DNA of 64,000 nucleotides from assembly GCA_905216145.1 (NCBI GenBank), contig CAJMST010000005.1:1-64000 (forward strand), read 5' to 3'. Shown in pieces: positions 8,403 to 16,477 of the stretch; positions within the stretch are counted from its first letter, which is position 1, and each line of letters opens with the position of its first letter. The position numbers and the translations under genes were made by a program. The notes below the pieces were generated by a model that had not been told where the DNA came from, did no database searches, and saw only the letters and a program-made list of their open reading frames with translations. The DNA is from an uncultured bacterium. Lineage in GTDB: Bacteria > Actinomycetota > Coriobacteriia > Coriobacteriales > Coriobacteriaceae.

Positions 8403-9791
8403 CTACTTGTGGAGCGCAGCCAGAGCGGGATCGACCGGCGCGGAAGCCTCCAGGTCGGAGACCTTCACAATGCCGTTCTCATCGGAGAAGGCACGGTAAA
8501 TGGTCCGAATCGCCAGGTCGAAGTCCTTCTCCTCGACACCGATAATGATGTTGATCTCGTCACAGCTCTGTGAAATCATACGCACGCTCACGCCCGCCTG
8601 GCCAAGCATGCCAAACAGGTGGCCAGAGATGCCGGCACGACCGCGCAGGTTGCGGCCAACGGTCGCGATGAGCGCCAAGCCCTCGACAACCTCGATCTCG
8701 AGCGGCTCGACCTCCTGCTGGATGTCGCCCACGAGCGAGTACAGCGAGTCGTGCACATCCTGCTCCTGCACCACGGCGCCAAAGCGATCGACACCGGTGG
8801 GCATGTGCTCGACGGAAACGTCATAGCGCTCGAAGACCGAAAGTGCGCGGCGCATAAAGCCGACACGAGGCTTGGTGCGGTCGCGGGCAACGTTGATGGC
8901 GACAAAGCCGCGCTTGCCGGTCACGCCGGTAATGATGGGCTCCGCCTCGCCCTCATCAGCCGTCTCGCTAATGATGGTGCCGGGGTCCTGCGGCGCATTG
9001 GTGTTCTTGATGACCAGCGGAATACCCGCCTCACGCACAGGGAACACGGCCTCCTCGTGCAGGACGCTCGCACCCATGTACGAAAGCTCGCGCAGCTCCT
9101 CGTAGGTAACGCGCGCAATGGGCTGAGCCTCGGGAACAATACGCGGATCGGCAGAATAGAAGCCCGAGACGTCGGTCCAGTTCTCGTACAGGTCGGCGCC
9201 CAGGCACTTGGCCAGGATAGAGCCGGAAATATCGCCGCCGCCACGGTCGAGCAGCTTGATCTGGCCCTCACGCGTCGCGCCGTAGAAGCCAGGCATAACA
9301 AAGCCGCCCTGCTGACCGTACTCCTGCACCAGCTCGGAAGTGCGGTTCATGCTGAGCGTACCGTCGTGATGGAACGCCACAACCGTCGCGGCGTCCAGGA
9401 ACGGCAGGCCCAGGTACTCGGCCATCAGGCGAGCGGTGAAGTACTCGCCACGGCTCACGAGCTCCTCGGTAGAGTAGCCGCCCGAGCGGGCGCGCTCGGC
9501 AAAGGCCGCAAACTCCTCGCGGATGGGATAGGTGAGCTCCAGCTCGTCAGCGATATCAAAATAGCGCTGGCCAATGTCCTCGAGCAGTTCCTCGCACGAA
9601 ACGTGATACTTAACGTGCGCGTTAACCAGGTAGAGCAGGTCGGTCACCTTGGTGTCGCCCTTAAAGCGGCGGCCGCAGGCAGAAACCACCACAAAACGGC
9701 GGGCAGGGTCGGCATCGACGATGGCCTTAATCTTCTTGAAGTGTTCGGCGTCGGCGACCGACGAGCCGCCAAACTTGGCAATCTTAATCAT
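8403..9791 (-). CDS. lysC: Aspartate kinase
   Basis: Phosphorylates aspartate in the first step of the aspartate family. The N-terminus IAKFGGSSVAD is the kinase ATP/aspartate motif, and DRGGGDISGSILA is in the catalytic domain. Two ACT domains occupy about residues 300-450 (TVGRNLRGRAGISGHLF), as expected for an allosterically feedback-inhibited enzyme. The length of 462 residues fits the monofunctional class. It is divergent from thrC across about 100 bp (9792-9894). No homoserine dehydrogenase gene is in the window, so the pathway is completed elsewhere. Confidence 0.96.
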   Translation of the reverse strand: MIKIAKFGGSSVADAEHFKKIKAIVDADPARRFVVVSACGRRFKGDTKVTDLLYLVNAHVKYHVSCEELLEDIGQRYFDIADELELTYPIREEFAAFAERARSGGYSTEELVSRGEYFTARLMAEYLGLPFLDAATVVAFHHDGTLSMNRTSELVQEYGQQGGFVMPGFYGATREGQIKLLDRGGGDISGSILAKCLGADLYENWTDVSGFYSADPRIVPEAQPIARVTYEELRELSYMGASVLHEEAVFPVREAGIPLVIKNTNAPQDPGTIISETADEGEAEPIITGVTGKRGFVAINVARDRTKPRVGFMRRALSVFERYDVSVEHMPTGVDRFGAVVQEQDVHDSLYSLVGDIQQEVEPLEIEVVEGLALIATVGRNLRGRAGISGHLFGMLGQAGVSVRMISQSCDEINIIIGVEEKDFDLAIRTIYRAFSDENGIVKVSDLEASAPVDPALAALHK

Positions 9792-9894
9792 GGGCTTGAG
9801 GTTACCTTTCTAAAAGCCTCTGCAAACCTGTTTTGCGCGCTCTGATACCATGGTTTCACCGATTGGGACCAAGGCATCCGAGGAGCAGTGTTAT

Positions 9895-11412
9895 ATGGGA
9901 ACTTATCATAGTACACGAGGACGCACTTTATCGTGCTCAAGTAAGGTGGCAATCCGCACCGGCATCGCTCCCGACGGGGGTTTGTTTGTCTCGGACGAGC
10001 TCGGCACCCAGCAGGTCGATATCAGCTCGCTTGCAGATAAATCGTACTTTGAAATCGCTCAAGATGTGTTGGGAATGTTACTGAATGATTACACGGCCGA
10101 AGAAATTTCGGCGTGTGTCGACGAGGCATACCGCGGCACGTTTGCGAGTGAAGAGGTTACGCCGCTCGTCAAACTCGACGCTGCGCCGGGCGCTGATGCC
10201 CCTCAGACCTATGTGATGGAGCTCTTTGGCGGCCCCACGAGCGCCTTCAAGGACGTCGCCCTGCAGATGCTCCCCCGTCTGATGGCCCGCACTTCCGCCA
10301 AGGACGGCGGCGCCGAGCGCATCATGATCGTCACCGCCACGTCGGGCGACACGGGCAAGGCCGCGCTCGCCGGTTTTGCCGACGCGCCGGGCACGGGCAT
10401 CACCGTTTTTTATCCCGAGGGCAAAGTCAGCCGCGTGCAGAATCTGCAGATGTCCACGCAGGAGGGCGACAACGTCGCCGTCTGCGGCATCCGCGGCAAC
10501 TTTGACGACGCCCAGAGCGCCGTCAAGCGCATCTTTGCCGATAAGGAGCTTGCCGAGCGTCTTGAGGCCGCCGGCACGGTGCTTTCGAGCGCCAACTCCA
10601 TCAATGTCGGCCGTCTGGTACCGCAGGTCGTCTACTACTTTGCCGCCTATGCGCAGCTGTTGCGCGCCGGCGCCATCGAGGCCGGCGACGCCGTGGAGTT
10701 CTGCGTACCGACCGGCAACTTTGGCGATATCCTGGCCGGCTACTATGCCAAGCGCATGGGTCTGCCCGTCGCCAAGCTCGTCGTGGCGAGCGACAAGAAC
10801 AACGTGCTTGCCGACTTCCTGACCACCGGCGTTTACGACCGTAACCGCCCGTTCTTCACAACCATCTCGCCGTCGATGGACATCCTTATCAGCTCCAACC
10901 TGGAGCGCATGCTCTACTTCCTGTCCGACGGCGACTGCGAGCTCGTTGCCGGCCTTATGGAGCAGCTGGCACAGACGGGTCGCTACGAGGTACCTGCCGA
11001 GTTGCTGGCCAAGATCCAGAGCGTGTTTGGCTGCGGTTGGGCCAGCGAGGATGAGGCCCGCACTGCCATCAAGAGCTGCTGGGATGCGAACGGCTACGTA
11101 ATCGACCCGCACACCGCTTGCGGCTATCACGTCTTTGAGCAGGTCGCTCCCGCCGAGGGTGCCAAGGCTCGCGTGCTGCTTTCGACCGCCAGCCCCTACA
11201 AGTTCCCGCGCGCCTGCTGCGACGCCCTGGGCCTCGACGTACCCGAGGATGATTTTGAGGCTATGCGTGTACTCGAGCAGGCCACCAACACGGTCGCCCC
11301 GACCCAGCTCGCCGAGCTCGAGTCCAAGCCCGTCCGCTTCGAAGACGTCTGCGACGTCGATGAGATGGCAAGCTACGTCGAGTCTGCAGCAAAACGAATG
11401 AGCACCAACTAG
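9895..11412 (+). CDS. thrC: Threonine synthase
   Basis: PLP enzyme converting O-phosphohomoserine to threonine. The start at 9895 gives MGTYHSTRGRTLSCSS, the canonical YxSTRG opening of the family, and GAGGAG lies about 11 nt upstream. An earlier in-frame start at 9850 has no such support. The PLP-lysine motif is PTSAFKDVALQML, and the phosphate-binding and substrate motifs VTATSGDTGKAAL and PTGNFGDILAGYYA follow. At 505 residues it is of the long bacterial/fungal type. A hairpin with a T tract (11425-11458) follows the stop, then a long inverted repeat, then thrB. Confidence 0.96.
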   Translation: MGTYHSTRGRTLSCSSKVAIRTGIAPDGGLFVSDELGTQQVDISSLADKSYFEIAQDVLGMLLNDYTAEEISACVDEAYRGTFASEEVTPLVKLDAAPGADAPQTYVMELFGGPTSAFKDVALQMLPRLMARTSAKDGGAERIMIVTATSGDTGKAALAGFADAPGTGITVFYPEGKVSRVQNLQMSTQEGDNVAVCGIRGNFDDAQSAVKRIFADKELAERLEAAGTVLSSANSINVGRLVPQVVYYFAAYAQLLRAGAIEAGDAVEFCVPTGNFGDILAGYYAKRMGLPVAKLVVASDKNNVLADFLTTGVYDRNRPFFTTISPSMDILISSNLERMLYFLSDGDCELVAGLMEQLAQTGRYEVPAELLAKIQSVFGCGWASEDEARTAIKSCWDANGYVIDPHTACGYHVFEQVAPAEGAKARVLLSTASPYKFPRACCDALGLDVPEDDFEAMRVLEQATNTVAPTQLAELESKPVRFEDVCDVDEMASYVESAAKRMSTN

Positions 11413-11424
11413 ATCCCTCATTAA

Positions 11425-11458
11425 GCGCCGGCGAAAGCCGGCGCACCTTCTTTTTATT
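11425..11458 (+). terminator. Rho-independent terminator after thrC
   Basis: GCGCCGGC pairs with GCCGGCGC around GAAA, followed by ACCTTCTTTTTATTT. It lies 12 nt after the thrC stop, so thrB may depend partly on readthrough or on its own promoter. Confidence 0.75.
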
Positions 11459-11486
11459 TAGCTTTCGGGATGATGACGAGCATGCG

Positions 11487-11601
11487 AGCGGGTCTGGCCG
11501 TTTAGTTCGTCGCGAGTTCCGCACGAGCCGGAAAGCACTTAATGTGCTTTCCGAGCGAGCCAGGACTGCCCGAGCAGCGAACTAAACGGCCAGACCCGCC
11601 C
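11487..11601. repeat. Long nested inverted repeat between thrC and thrB
   Basis: An outer perfect 22-bp arm begins GCGGGTCTGGCCG and its complement ends GGCCAGACCCGC. An inner hairpin GGAAAGCAC/GTGCTTTCC has a TTAAT loop. The unpaired strands carry TTCCGCA and AGGACTG, partly like family A but in reversed orientation relative to the upstream gene. The outer arm ends directly at the AGGAGG ribosome binding site of thrB, so folding could influence thrB translation. Confidence 0.7.
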
Positions 11602-11613
11602 AGGAGGACCCAC

Positions 11614-12495
11614 ATGATCAAAATCACCGTCCCAGCAACCAGCGCCAACCTAGGCATCGGCTACGACACCCTCGGCATGGCCGTCAGCCTCTACTCGCAC
11701 TTCACCTTCGAGCGCGCCGACAAGCTCACCATCACGGGCTGCCCCGAGGAGTTCCAAAACGAGAATAACCTGGTCTATGTGAGCTTTGTCGATGCTCTGG
11801 CCGCCTGGGGCGAGCCGGCTTTTCCCGTTGCTATCGACATTCAGACCGACGTGCCCGTCGCCCGCGGCCTGGGTTCCAGCTCCACCTGCGTCGTCGCCGG
11901 CATCATGGCTGCCGCCGCGCTGACAGGCCACACCGTCGACCGCGCCGAACTCGTCCGCATCGCCACCGAGGTCGAGGGCCATCCCGATAACGTCGCCCCC
12001 GCCATCCTGGGCGGCGCCGTCTGCTCCTTTACGCCGACCGATTCGCTCCCCCAGTGCCTGCGCTACGAGGTGAGCGATCGCCTGCGTTTTATTACCGTGA
12101 TCCCGCCCTATGAGGTGCATACCAGCGAGGCGCGCAAGGTTGTGCCGCAGGAGATTCCACTCTCCACCGCCGTATGGCAAATGGGCCGCATCGCCGGCAT
12201 GACGCGCGGCCTGGAGACTGGTGACCTTGACCTGATTGCCGCCGCCAACGACGACCGCATCCAGGAGCCCTATCGCCGCCGCCTCATCCCCGACTACAAC
12301 GCCGTGCGCGACACCTGCCTTAACGGAGGCGCAAAGACCATCTGGATCAGTGGTTCGGGCTCGACCCTCATGGCCGTGACTGACGACACCATCGTGGCAA
12401 AGTTCCTGCAGGTCAAACTGCGTGAACAGTTCCCCAAGTGTGACACGCACATTCTGACGTGCGACACGGAAGGCGCCCAGATCGAATACCTGTAG
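11614..12495 (+). CDS. thrB: Homoserine kinase
   Basis: GHMP-family kinase making O-phosphohomoserine for ThrC. The start at 11614 gives MIKITVPATSANLGIGYDTL with AGGAGG 6 nt upstream; the frame is open further upstream but crosses the inverted repeat. The ATP-binding loop is PVARGLGSSSTCVVAG and the third GHMP motif is ISGSGSTLMAV near the C-terminus. At 293 residues it is typical. It is downstream of thrC, separated by a terminator-like hairpin and a nested inverted repeat, suggesting differential expression. A family A hairpin follows the stop by 21 nt. Confidence 0.96.
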   Translation: MIKITVPATSANLGIGYDTLGMAVSLYSHFTFERADKLTITGCPEEFQNENNLVYVSFVDALAAWGEPAFPVAIDIQTDVPVARGLGSSSTCVVAGIMAAAALTGHTVDRAELVRIATEVEGHPDNVAPAILGGAVCSFTPTDSLPQCLRYEVSDRLRFITVIPPYEVHTSEARKVVPQEIPLSTAVWQMGRIAGMTRGLETGDLDLIAAANDDRIQEPYRRRLIPDYNAVRDTCLNGGAKTIWISGSGSTLMAVTDDTIVAKFLQVKLREQFPKCDTHILTCDTEGAQIEYL

Positions 12496-12516
12496 TCGCC
12501 GTCCCGTATACTCGCC

Positions 12517-12641
12517 GGGGAGGCCAGGGGCTTTGCCCCCAAATCGTCCTCGGACATGGCAGGACCCCCGCTGCGCACTTCGTGCGGCGGGGGTCCTGCC
12601 GTCCTGCGGAAAGATTTGGGGGCAAAGCCCCTGGCCTCCCC
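12517..12641 (+). ncRNA. Nested 3' hairpin, family A, downstream of thrB
   Basis: It starts 21 nt after the thrB stop. The outer 28-bp arm (GGGGAGGCCAGGGGC...) opens to CGTCCTCGGACATGG and CCGTCCTGCGGAAAG. The inner 12-bp stem is CAGGACCCCCGC with its complement, and the apical stem CGCAC/GTGCG has a TTC loop. The rest of the 304-bp gap to the next gene (12496-12799) is A/T-rich and featureless. Confidence 0.75.
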
Positions 12642-12799
12642 TACGTTAACTTCACTGGCGGCGGCCACAGGGACCTACGCTCTGGAAAGTCGCCGGGCTG
12701 ATTTTTTGGCTTCTATTTGATAAAGGCGCACTTCCCAGCATCTCATTCGCCCTATAGCTCTGTTTTAATTTCTAATTGATGATCGATGCGTGGCGTCAT

Positions 12800-13063
12800 C
12801 TAATTATCTTCGCTACTCAAAACAGCCCCAAGTTTACGTACTAGCATCTCAACAGTAATTCCGAGTGCATCCGCATAGACAAACTGCTCATAAACCCTAA
12901 GGCTGCGTTCCCCGGTCTCGACCTTTGAGATGAACGACTGAGGTACCCCCAGTTTCTTTGCGAGTTCAACCTGAGTGATACCTTGCTCCCGACGAATCTG
13001 GGAAAGGCATTTTCCGCATGTCCTGTTAGCATCAACGTTCATGCCGCTTACGCTATATTCCAT
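12800..13063 (-). CDS. XRE-family HTH regulator
   Basis: Small DNA-binding protein. The HTH is clear at about residues 20-75: LSQIRREQGITQVELAKKLG followed by VPQSFISKVETGERSLRVYE. This is the single-domain XRE type, about 80-90 residues, as in P22 C2-like repressors. Start choice is uncertain: ATG at 13063 (MEYSVSG) is taken, but ATG at 13042 is also possible; a TTG further upstream would lie within the operator. It is divergent from the zinc-ribbon membrane protein gene, with a palindromic site at 13068-13090 between them, so it probably represses both its own gene and that neighbour. Confidence 0.8.
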   Translation of the reverse strand: MEYSVSGMNVDANRTCGKCLSQIRREQGITQVELAKKLGVPQSFISKVETGERSLRVYEQFVYADALGITVEMLVRKLGAVLSSEDN

Positions 13064-13067
13064 TTTG

Positions 13068-13090
13068 ATATATCCCAAACTGGGATATAT
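13068..13090. promoter_or_regulatory. Palindromic operator in a divergent promoter
   Basis: ATATATCCCA - AAC - TGGGATATAT: perfect 10-bp arms with a 3-bp spacer, directly upstream of the XRE regulator start and about 77 bp before the divergent gene. It is the obvious candidate binding site of that XRE protein. Confidence 0.7.
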
Positions 13091-13166
13091 TTATGTCACC
13101 GGCCATTTCACCTGCCGTAGCTGTTCGCATAACACACTTAAGTACGGGAAAGGAACCTTGATAAAT

Positions 13167-14162
13167 ATGAGTGACAAGATGAAGGGGCCCGGCGAGTCTG
13201 ACGAGCGGATGCCGGATATCGAAGAGAGCCAGTTTTCTGAGGGCGCTGACAACACCCCCCTCCCAGAAGAACAGCCATCAAATGAAGATGGCACCGCATG
13301 TAAAAAAGATGAAAGCGCCTCACTTCTAACTCGCGTTATTCAAAAATTCGGCGGTAAAAAACGGGCAGCCACTGCGGCCGCTGCGTTAGTTATTGTCATT
13401 TTCTGTTTGCCCATGATGTTTCCTCAGTTGTTTTGCACTCACAAGCTATGGGCCAATGCAACCTGTACAAGCCCTCGCACATGTAAAAGTTGCGGCAAAA
13501 CCGAGGGGGAACCGCTTGGACACGAATGGGAAGAAGCAACGTGCACGGTTCCGAAGACCTGTCAACGCTGCGGTAAAACCGAGGGGGAACCCCTTGGGCA
13601 TCAACCGGGCTCGTGGACTACCGAAGTTGACTACGTGGACGCCACCTCAAAGGAAATACGAGAATGCGAAAAATGCGGAGAGGTCGTTGACACCCGCAAC
13701 GAGAAGGAAATCACATCTTTTCTTGGCGACGGAAAGTTTTCAATTTCCCCAAAAGGCTTTATTGATCGACTTAACGAGGAATTCTCCGATATCCCCAATT
13801 GCAGCAGCATGAATGCGGATTACGAACTAGACGATAGCGGCATGGGACTCGAACTTCAGATCAAAAACGGTTCAAAGATTGCCGGTATTGGAGGCTTCTT
13901 TTCGGACTCGAGTAACCCGGTGCTACTCAGCTATCTTGGATCCGAAAACTGCTTCAAAAACATAGTCATGTACTTCGAAAACTCCGACTATGCCGCGGCG
14001 ACAGCATTGGCAACTATACAAGCAATCGATCCAACACTTTCGTTTTCAGACGCCAAGGAAGTTGGTGCTGCCTGCGTAGATACGCCAACTGTCAAAAATG
14101 GAATTACGTATGCAATCGTAGCTTCGAATGGAGAGTACTGGCTAAGCGCTCGAATTGAATAA
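13167..14162 (+). CDS. Membrane-anchored protein with tandem Cys repeats
   Basis: I recognise no named family. Residues 1-65 are acidic and polar, and 67-88 form one hydrophobic segment (ATAAAALVIVIFCLPMM). Two tandem 26-residue-spaced repeats follow at about 97-120 and 123-146, each with the pattern ATCT.P.TC..CG.TEGEPLGH, plus a third CxxC (CEKCGEVVD) near 167. These look like zinc-ribbon or disulfide modules. The C-terminal 140 residues form a globular domain with no known motif. The topology suggests an external C-terminal part. ATG at 13167 is preceded by AAAGGA at long spacing; TTG at 13158 fits that site better. It is divergent from an XRE gene. Confidence 0.8.
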   Translation: MSDKMKGPGESDERMPDIEESQFSEGADNTPLPEEQPSNEDGTACKKDESASLLTRVIQKFGGKKRAATAAAALVIVIFCLPMMFPQLFCTHKLWANATCTSPRTCKSCGKTEGEPLGHEWEEATCTVPKTCQRCGKTEGEPLGHQPGSWTTEVDYVDATSKEIRECEKCGEVVDTRNEKEITSFLGDGKFSISPKGFIDRLNEEFSDIPNCSSMNADYELDDSGMGLELQIKNGSKIAGIGGFFSDSSNPVLLSYLGSENCFKNIVMYFENSDYAAATALATIQAIDPTLSFSDAKEVGAACVDTPTVKNGITYAIVASNGEYWLSARIE

Positions 14163-14244
14163 TTTTCTTTGATTACTAAATTCAGACGCCTCTTACTCGC
14201 GATATATTAAAACTCAACCCCTGGCAGCATCGTCAATCGAAAAT

Positions 14245-14280
14245 TGCCCCGCCGAGCACTTTAGCTTGGCGGGGCATTTC
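14245..14280 (+). terminator. Hairpin terminator
   Basis: TGCCCCGCC pairs with GGCGGGGCA, followed by TTTC. It follows the plus-strand gene ending at 14162 by about 80 nt and probably ends that transcript. The remaining bases to 14400 show nothing further. Confidence 0.65.
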
Positions 14281-14399
14281 AATATGAAAGCGGATTTAAA
14301 TATCAACAAGGCCTGCACGCTCCAACGAGACAGCCGGCTTCGCTGCTCAAATTGCCCTTGGTGAACCACAAGTTGAGCAATCAGTGGCCAGAATCCCCT

Positions 14400-15032
14400 T
14401 TAGGCGGCGCTGGTTTCTTTGTATTCGAAGACTGGCTCTAGGAGGTCTTCGATGTTGCAGTGGAGGGCTTTTGCTATGGCTCTTACGCTTGTTACCGAAG
14501 CTTCATTGATGTTTCTCTGGCGCTGCTCGTACATTTGAATTGAGCGGAGTGACACACCCGATTCGTATGCTAAGTCTTGTTGGGTTTTCTTAAGCTTCTT
14601 TCTTGCTAACGCAAGTTTTGTTTGCCTGGACGCTTTCTTCGCCATATCGCAGACGAGGCGAGCCACACGTTCCTCCGAGGCTTCGTGCCAGGGGTAGTAC
14701 AGACTGCGTAGCACATCAAATGGAACGACATGCAGCAAATCTTCGAAAGACTCTCCTAGGCGCCACTGAAGGTATGCCAATATCCAGCCTGTCCAATATT
14801 CCGGTGTCTTTTCGAATCGGTAGGTTCGATTTGGCATCGGCCTTGATTGATAGCCGGACCTTTCGGCAATGAGCGCGAACAGCTCAACGCCCGATTTTCC
14901 CGACACTACCCATGCGTTGCCGCGTTCAAACTCGCGGGCTACGCCGCTCAGGCAAAAGAGTTCAGCGACCTCGGACCCTTCCGCTCCATAGTCGTTTACG
15001 GCATAGTCAAAACAGTCGCCGAGGTTGCTCAT
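14400..15032 (-). CDS. HTH protein with DUF3791-like N-terminus, probable antitoxin
   Basis: The C-terminal 65 residues are an XRE-type HTH (KKTQQDLAYESGVSLRSIQM, then YEQRQRNIN and IAKALHCNIEDLLEP). The middle (EYWTGWILAYLQWRLGESFEDLL) matches a segment I know from HTH proteins that travel with DUF3990 genes. The N-terminus (GSEVAELFCLSGVAREF) resembles DUF3791. I chose ATG at 15032, where CGAGGATGCA provides a ribosome binding site; ATG at 15098 would overlap the upstream gene by 35 nt. It is the second gene of a two-gene unit with the DUF3990 protein and is likely both antidote and autoregulator, acting on the 17-bp inverted repeat upstream. This role is inferred from architecture. Confidence 0.8.
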   Translation of the reverse strand: MSNLGDCFDYAVNDYGAEGSEVAELFCLSGVAREFERGNAWVVSGKSGVELFALIAERSGYQSRPMPNRTYRFEKTPEYWTGWILAYLQWRLGESFEDLLHVVPFDVLRSLYYPWHEASEERVARLVCDMAKKASRQTKLALARKKLKKTQQDLAYESGVSLRSIQMYEQRQRNINEASVTSVRAIAKALHCNIEDLLEPVFEYKETSAA

Positions 15033-15063
15033 TGCATCCTCGAGATAGTAGACGGGGTATGTC

Positions 15064-15747
15064 CTACTCGGCCCACAATCCGTTAACTCTTGGATCATCT
15101 AAATCAACCCTCCCTGTCATTAAATCCCTAATGTCGATACCTTCGGAATCGAACCCATTGACCGTATCCAAGTATTTGCGTCGAGCATTCTGCTCTCGCT
15201 CAAAACGCTTGGGATAATACTCAGGCCCCGAAGCCTGCTTCCAATCGCGGAACCTAATCGCCGAGAACGCACACTCACTCATAAGCGCATATTGAATGCC
15301 CAAATCCCCCAAAAACATAATGCGCTGCAATTGCCTGAGCGAGATCATGCCGTTGACAAACTGTCTTGCAAACGAGAAATAGGAATCGTCTGCACGATAG
15401 CCTCGAATAACGTCATAGGGAGAAATATCAATCAGGCAGTTATCCAGCAGATAACGAAGTCCTTCGCGCGCCAGCGGTGTCGAAACATTGAACTCCCTAT
15501 TGTTAGCCAAAATCGCGAGCCAATTGAGAATTGAAAACTCCCCGGACTCCAAATCCAAGACCGCGAGACCATCCATATCGAGCTCATATCGATTCGCGAT
15601 ACCATCGGACTCGGTCCGACATGCCCACTCCATTGCCATTTCCTCATGTGGCGTGCAATAAAACCCACACCCATAGTCATTGAATTGTCTGCATTTATCC
15701 AACGACGGATGCTCGACAACAGCCTCCGACCCGTGCCAAAGCTCCAT
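15064..15747 (-). CDS. DUF3990 protein, putative ADP-ribosyltransferase-fold toxin
   Basis: The N-terminal part has the DUF3990 signature: LWHGSEAVVEHP, then DYGCGFYCTPHEEMAMEWA and a RYELDMDGLAVLDL strand. DUF3990 is related in fold to ADP-ribosyltransferases (the early H-G and later Y-x-T positions resemble the H-Y pair). C-terminal residues 120-225 carry FARQFVNGMISLRQLQRIMF and ALMSECAFSAIRF, also typical of the family. The start at 15747 has GGAGG 5 nt upstream. The HTH gene follows 31 nt later. Function as a toxin is inference from domain pairing; the NAD-binding residues cannot be confirmed by eye. Confidence 0.8.
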   Translation of the reverse strand: MELWHGSEAVVEHPSLDKCRQFNDYGCGFYCTPHEEMAMEWACRTESDGIANRYELDMDGLAVLDLESGEFSILNWLAILANNREFNVSTPLAREGLRYLLDNCLIDISPYDVIRGYRADDSYFSFARQFVNGMISLRQLQRIMFLGDLGIQYALMSECAFSAIRFRDWKQASGPEYYPKRFEREQNARRKYLDTVNGFDSEGIDIRDLMTGRVDLDDPRVNGLWAE

Positions 15748-15766
15748 ATCGACCTCCAAACAAAAA

Positions 15767-15811
15767 TATCACCCCAGTGATAGTGTAGCAATAACTATCA
15801 CTGGGGTGATA
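15767..15811. promoter_or_regulatory. Operator: perfect 17-bp inverted repeat
   Basis: TATCACCCCAGTGATAG (15767-15783) and its exact complement (15795-15811), separated by 11 bp. It lies 20 bp before the DUF3990 start codon and probably covers the promoter. It fits autoregulation by the HTH partner. It might instead be a hairpin shared with the convergent engB end. Confidence 0.75.
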
Positions 15812-15848
15812 TAGATAGATGCAAACTATTGCCTGCCAAGAGCCCTTA

Positions 15849-16439
15849 TTAGAGGCAAGCCTCGGCAATGCGGCGCTTGAGCTCGTCGATGCCGGTGCCG
15901 GTCTGGGAGCTTGTGATGATTACGTTCTCGGCCGGGACGTTGAGCTGCTTTTTGATAGCTGCTGCCTGGCGGGCCTGCTGGGTGCGGCTGAGCTTGTCGG
16001 CTTTGGTGAGGCAAACGATAAAGTTGAACTCGTTGCCCTGCAGGTAGTCGATCATGTCATGATCGAGCTTGCTGGGGTCGTGACGAATATCCACCAGCGA
16101 CACGACCAGGTTAAAGCTGCGCTCCGAGTCGAAGAAGTCGCCGATAAGTTCTGCCCAGCGGTCACGCTCGGCCTTGGAACGACGGGCGAAACCATAACCC
16201 GGCAGGTCGACGAAGTGCACGTCGTCAGCCTCAAAGAAGTTGATGTTGCTCGTCTTGCCCGGTGTGCTCGAGACCTTGACGAGGTTCTTGCGGCCAAAAA
16301 GCTTGTTCATGATCGACGACTTGCCCACGTTGGAGCGGCCGACGAAGCTCACCTCGGGGCAGGTGGACTCGGGAATCTGCGAAACCTTGCCATAGCTGGC
16401 AACGAACTTGGCAAGCTGGTAGTTAATGGAATCGGCCAT
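15849..16439 (-). CDS. engB: Ribosome biogenesis GTPase EngB/YsxC
   Basis: TRAFAC-class GTPase needed for late 50S assembly. The G1 motif is GRSNVGKSS, G2 SSTPGKT, G3 DLPGYGFA and G4 LTKADK, in the order and spacing of YihA/YsxC proteins. At 196 residues it is of normal length. The start is the ATG at 16439 (MADSINYQLAKF), preceded by AAGGAGTG; the longer open frame upstream runs into mtnN. It is 38 bp downstream of mtnN on the same strand, so the two are probably co-transcribed. Confidence 0.95.
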   Translation of the reverse strand: MADSINYQLAKFVASYGKVSQIPESTCPEVSFVGRSNVGKSSIMNKLFGRKNLVKVSSTPGKTSNINFFEADDVHFVDLPGYGFARRSKAERDRWAELIGDFFDSERSFNLVVSLVDIRHDPSKLDHDMIDYLQGNEFNFIVCLTKADKLSRTQQARQAAAIKKQLNVPAENVIITSSQTGTGIDELKRRIAEACL

Positions 16440-16477
16440 GGACACTCCTTGGTCGTAGGTTCTTACAAAAGAGCGCG

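Noticed and set aside
9792..9894. A lysine riboswitch or T-box before lysC or thrC
   Set aside because: The divergent spacer is only about 100 bp and shows no conserved lysine-riboswitch or T-box sequence.
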